The notes beneath the pieces are model-generated. The model ran no database searches, was not told the origin of the DNA, and was given only the letters and a program-made list of their open reading frames with translations. This document shows, in pieces, positions 12,554 to 13,248 of a stretch of 13,248 bases of DNA; position 1 is the first letter of the stretch; every line of letters begins with the position of its first letter. Both the position numbers and the translations under genes were made by a program. This DNA is from CAZOVB01 sp964583095. Its GTDB lineage: Bacteria > Planctomycetota > Phycisphaerae > SM23-33. Location: NCBI GenBank assembly GCA_964583095.1, contig CAZOVB010000090.1:1-13248 (forward strand). Direction: 5' to 3'.

Positions 12554-13246
12554 ATGACTATATCTGAAATGCACATATACTGGCGAGAGAAGCTGGATAA
12601 GTCTGGGAGCTTAAACACTTATGATTTTGAATCAGAGCAGATAGACTTTTGGATTAATGAGGCAATAAGAAAATATGTCAAAGACAGATATTTACCAAAA
12701 GATGAAGGGTTTGAACAGTCTGAGAAAAGACGTTCTGACTTGGAGAATATAGTTTATTCTCAAACGTTGTCTTGTGCTTCTTCTTCTGAAAAACCAAACT
12801 CTTTTGTAGCATATCTTAGTGATTTAGATGAAATACATTGGCTTACTGTTGGAGAGGAAGTACAAATAAGTTATGTTGATTGTCATGGTGATAGTCAAAC
12901 AAAGAGGCGTGGTATTGTTCAGACTACGGAAGATACATATAGGCCTATGGTTGATAATGCTTTTGGCGAACATATATTAGAAAATGGTAGTGCAAAACCA
13001 TTGAGATTACGCAGAAGAAAAAATGTATATTTTGTTACAGACGGAAATTATGACGTAACAGAATATTACATAACATACATCAAACAGCCTGTTGAGGTTA
13101 ATTATGAGTTGGCTGTTGGTTGTGATTTAGCGGCACATACACATGATGAAATAATAGATAAATCTATTGGAATGGTATTGGCTGCTATGGGAGACGCTGA
13201 AAAGTATCAACTTGAAAGCGTTGAAGAAAGTAAACATGTTGATTAA
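12554..13246 (+). CDS. Probable head-tail connector (ring) protein
   Basis: A complete 230-aa protein ending two bases before the window edge. The N terminus is helical: TISEMHIYWREKLDK, then IDFWINEAIRKYVKDRY and FEQSEKRRSDLENIV. The middle is beta-rich. The later part has NAFGEHILENGSAKPLRLRR and, near the end, CDLAAHTHDEIIDKSIGMVL. This order (FWINEA...RY, FE.S.KR..DL, N.F..H.....PLR, H.EI) resembles a family found after the capsid gene in Bacteroidota phages, including crAss-like ones, where connector or ring proteins are encoded. The role is inferred from pattern memory and synteny. It follows the preceding gene by 10 bp and is likely in the same transcript. Confidence 0.6.
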   Translation: MTISEMHIYWREKLDKSGSLNTYDFESEQIDFWINEAIRKYVKDRYLPKDEGFEQSEKRRSDLENIVYSQTLSCASSSEKPNSFVAYLSDLDEIHWLTVGEEVQISYVDCHGDSQTKRRGIVQTTEDTYRPMVDNAFGEHILENGSAKPLRLRRRKNVYFVTDGNYDVTEYYITYIKQPVEVNYELAVGCDLAAHTHDEIIDKSIGMVLAAMGDAEKYQLESVEESKHVD

Positions 13247-13248
13247 TT

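Noticed and set aside
4357..13246. Firm assignment to crAss-like phages (Crassvirales)
   Set aside because: Gene sizes and order are compatible, but other Bacteroidota phage groups share them. A terL and capsid phylogeny would be needed.
1..13248. tRNA genes or terminal redundancy of a complete circular genome
   Set aside because: I saw no cloverleaf pattern with a TTCGA-type arm, and the first and last bases of the window do not overlap.

Overview
The window looks like part of a tailed double-stranded DNA phage of a Bacteroidota host. All supported genes lie on the + strand. The DNA is AT-rich, and start codons sit in A-rich leaders without Shine-Dalgarno motifs. Three promoter candidates fit the Bacteroidota form: TTTG or TTG, a 20-nt spacer, then a TAnnTTTG-like box. 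Gene order on the right is that of a phage head module. Sizes (terminase 683 aa, portal 753 aa, capsid 491 aa) would suit crAss-like or related Bacteroidota phages, but I cannot place the family from memory.

Layout. (1) 1-66: a twin-hairpin element, repeated at 3997-4062 with 64 of 66 bases identical. (2) 129-2696: a tight operon of six genes: a DUF1937-like protein, a DUF1599-like protein, an unknown small protein, an ERF-type single-strand annealing protein, a PD-(D/E)XK exonuclease and another unknown. The annealing protein and exonuclease form a two-component recombination pair. (3) 2697-4080: mostly palindromic DNA around a very small ORF and a PP-loop (PAPS-reductase-like) gene. (4) 4081-13246: a small gene, terminase large subunit, portal, acidic scaffold, major capsid protein, a strong terminator, then two probable virion genes. 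A 68-bp promoter-bearing repeat precedes both the portal and the scaffold.

Most unusual feature. The palindromes at 1-49 (left edge cut by the window), 2703-2819, 2978-3074 and 3994-4045 have the layout of integron attC sites: an R''-like xxxxAAC box, a short spacer, two complementary arms, and an R'-like GTTxxxx box, all in the same orientation. If recombination falls after the G of each R' box, the first six bases of each resulting unit are the complement of the R'' box at its far end. This match is exact for the unit 2814-3068 (TTAGGT/ACCTAA) and for 3069-4039 (TTATGC/GCATAA), and 5 of 6 for 44-2813. That is the signature expected of units that were once circular gene cassettes. The left 4 kb may therefore be a cassette array beside, or inside, a phage genome, with one cassette carrying the recombination operon. 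No integrase gene is visible, so this rests on sequence geometry only.
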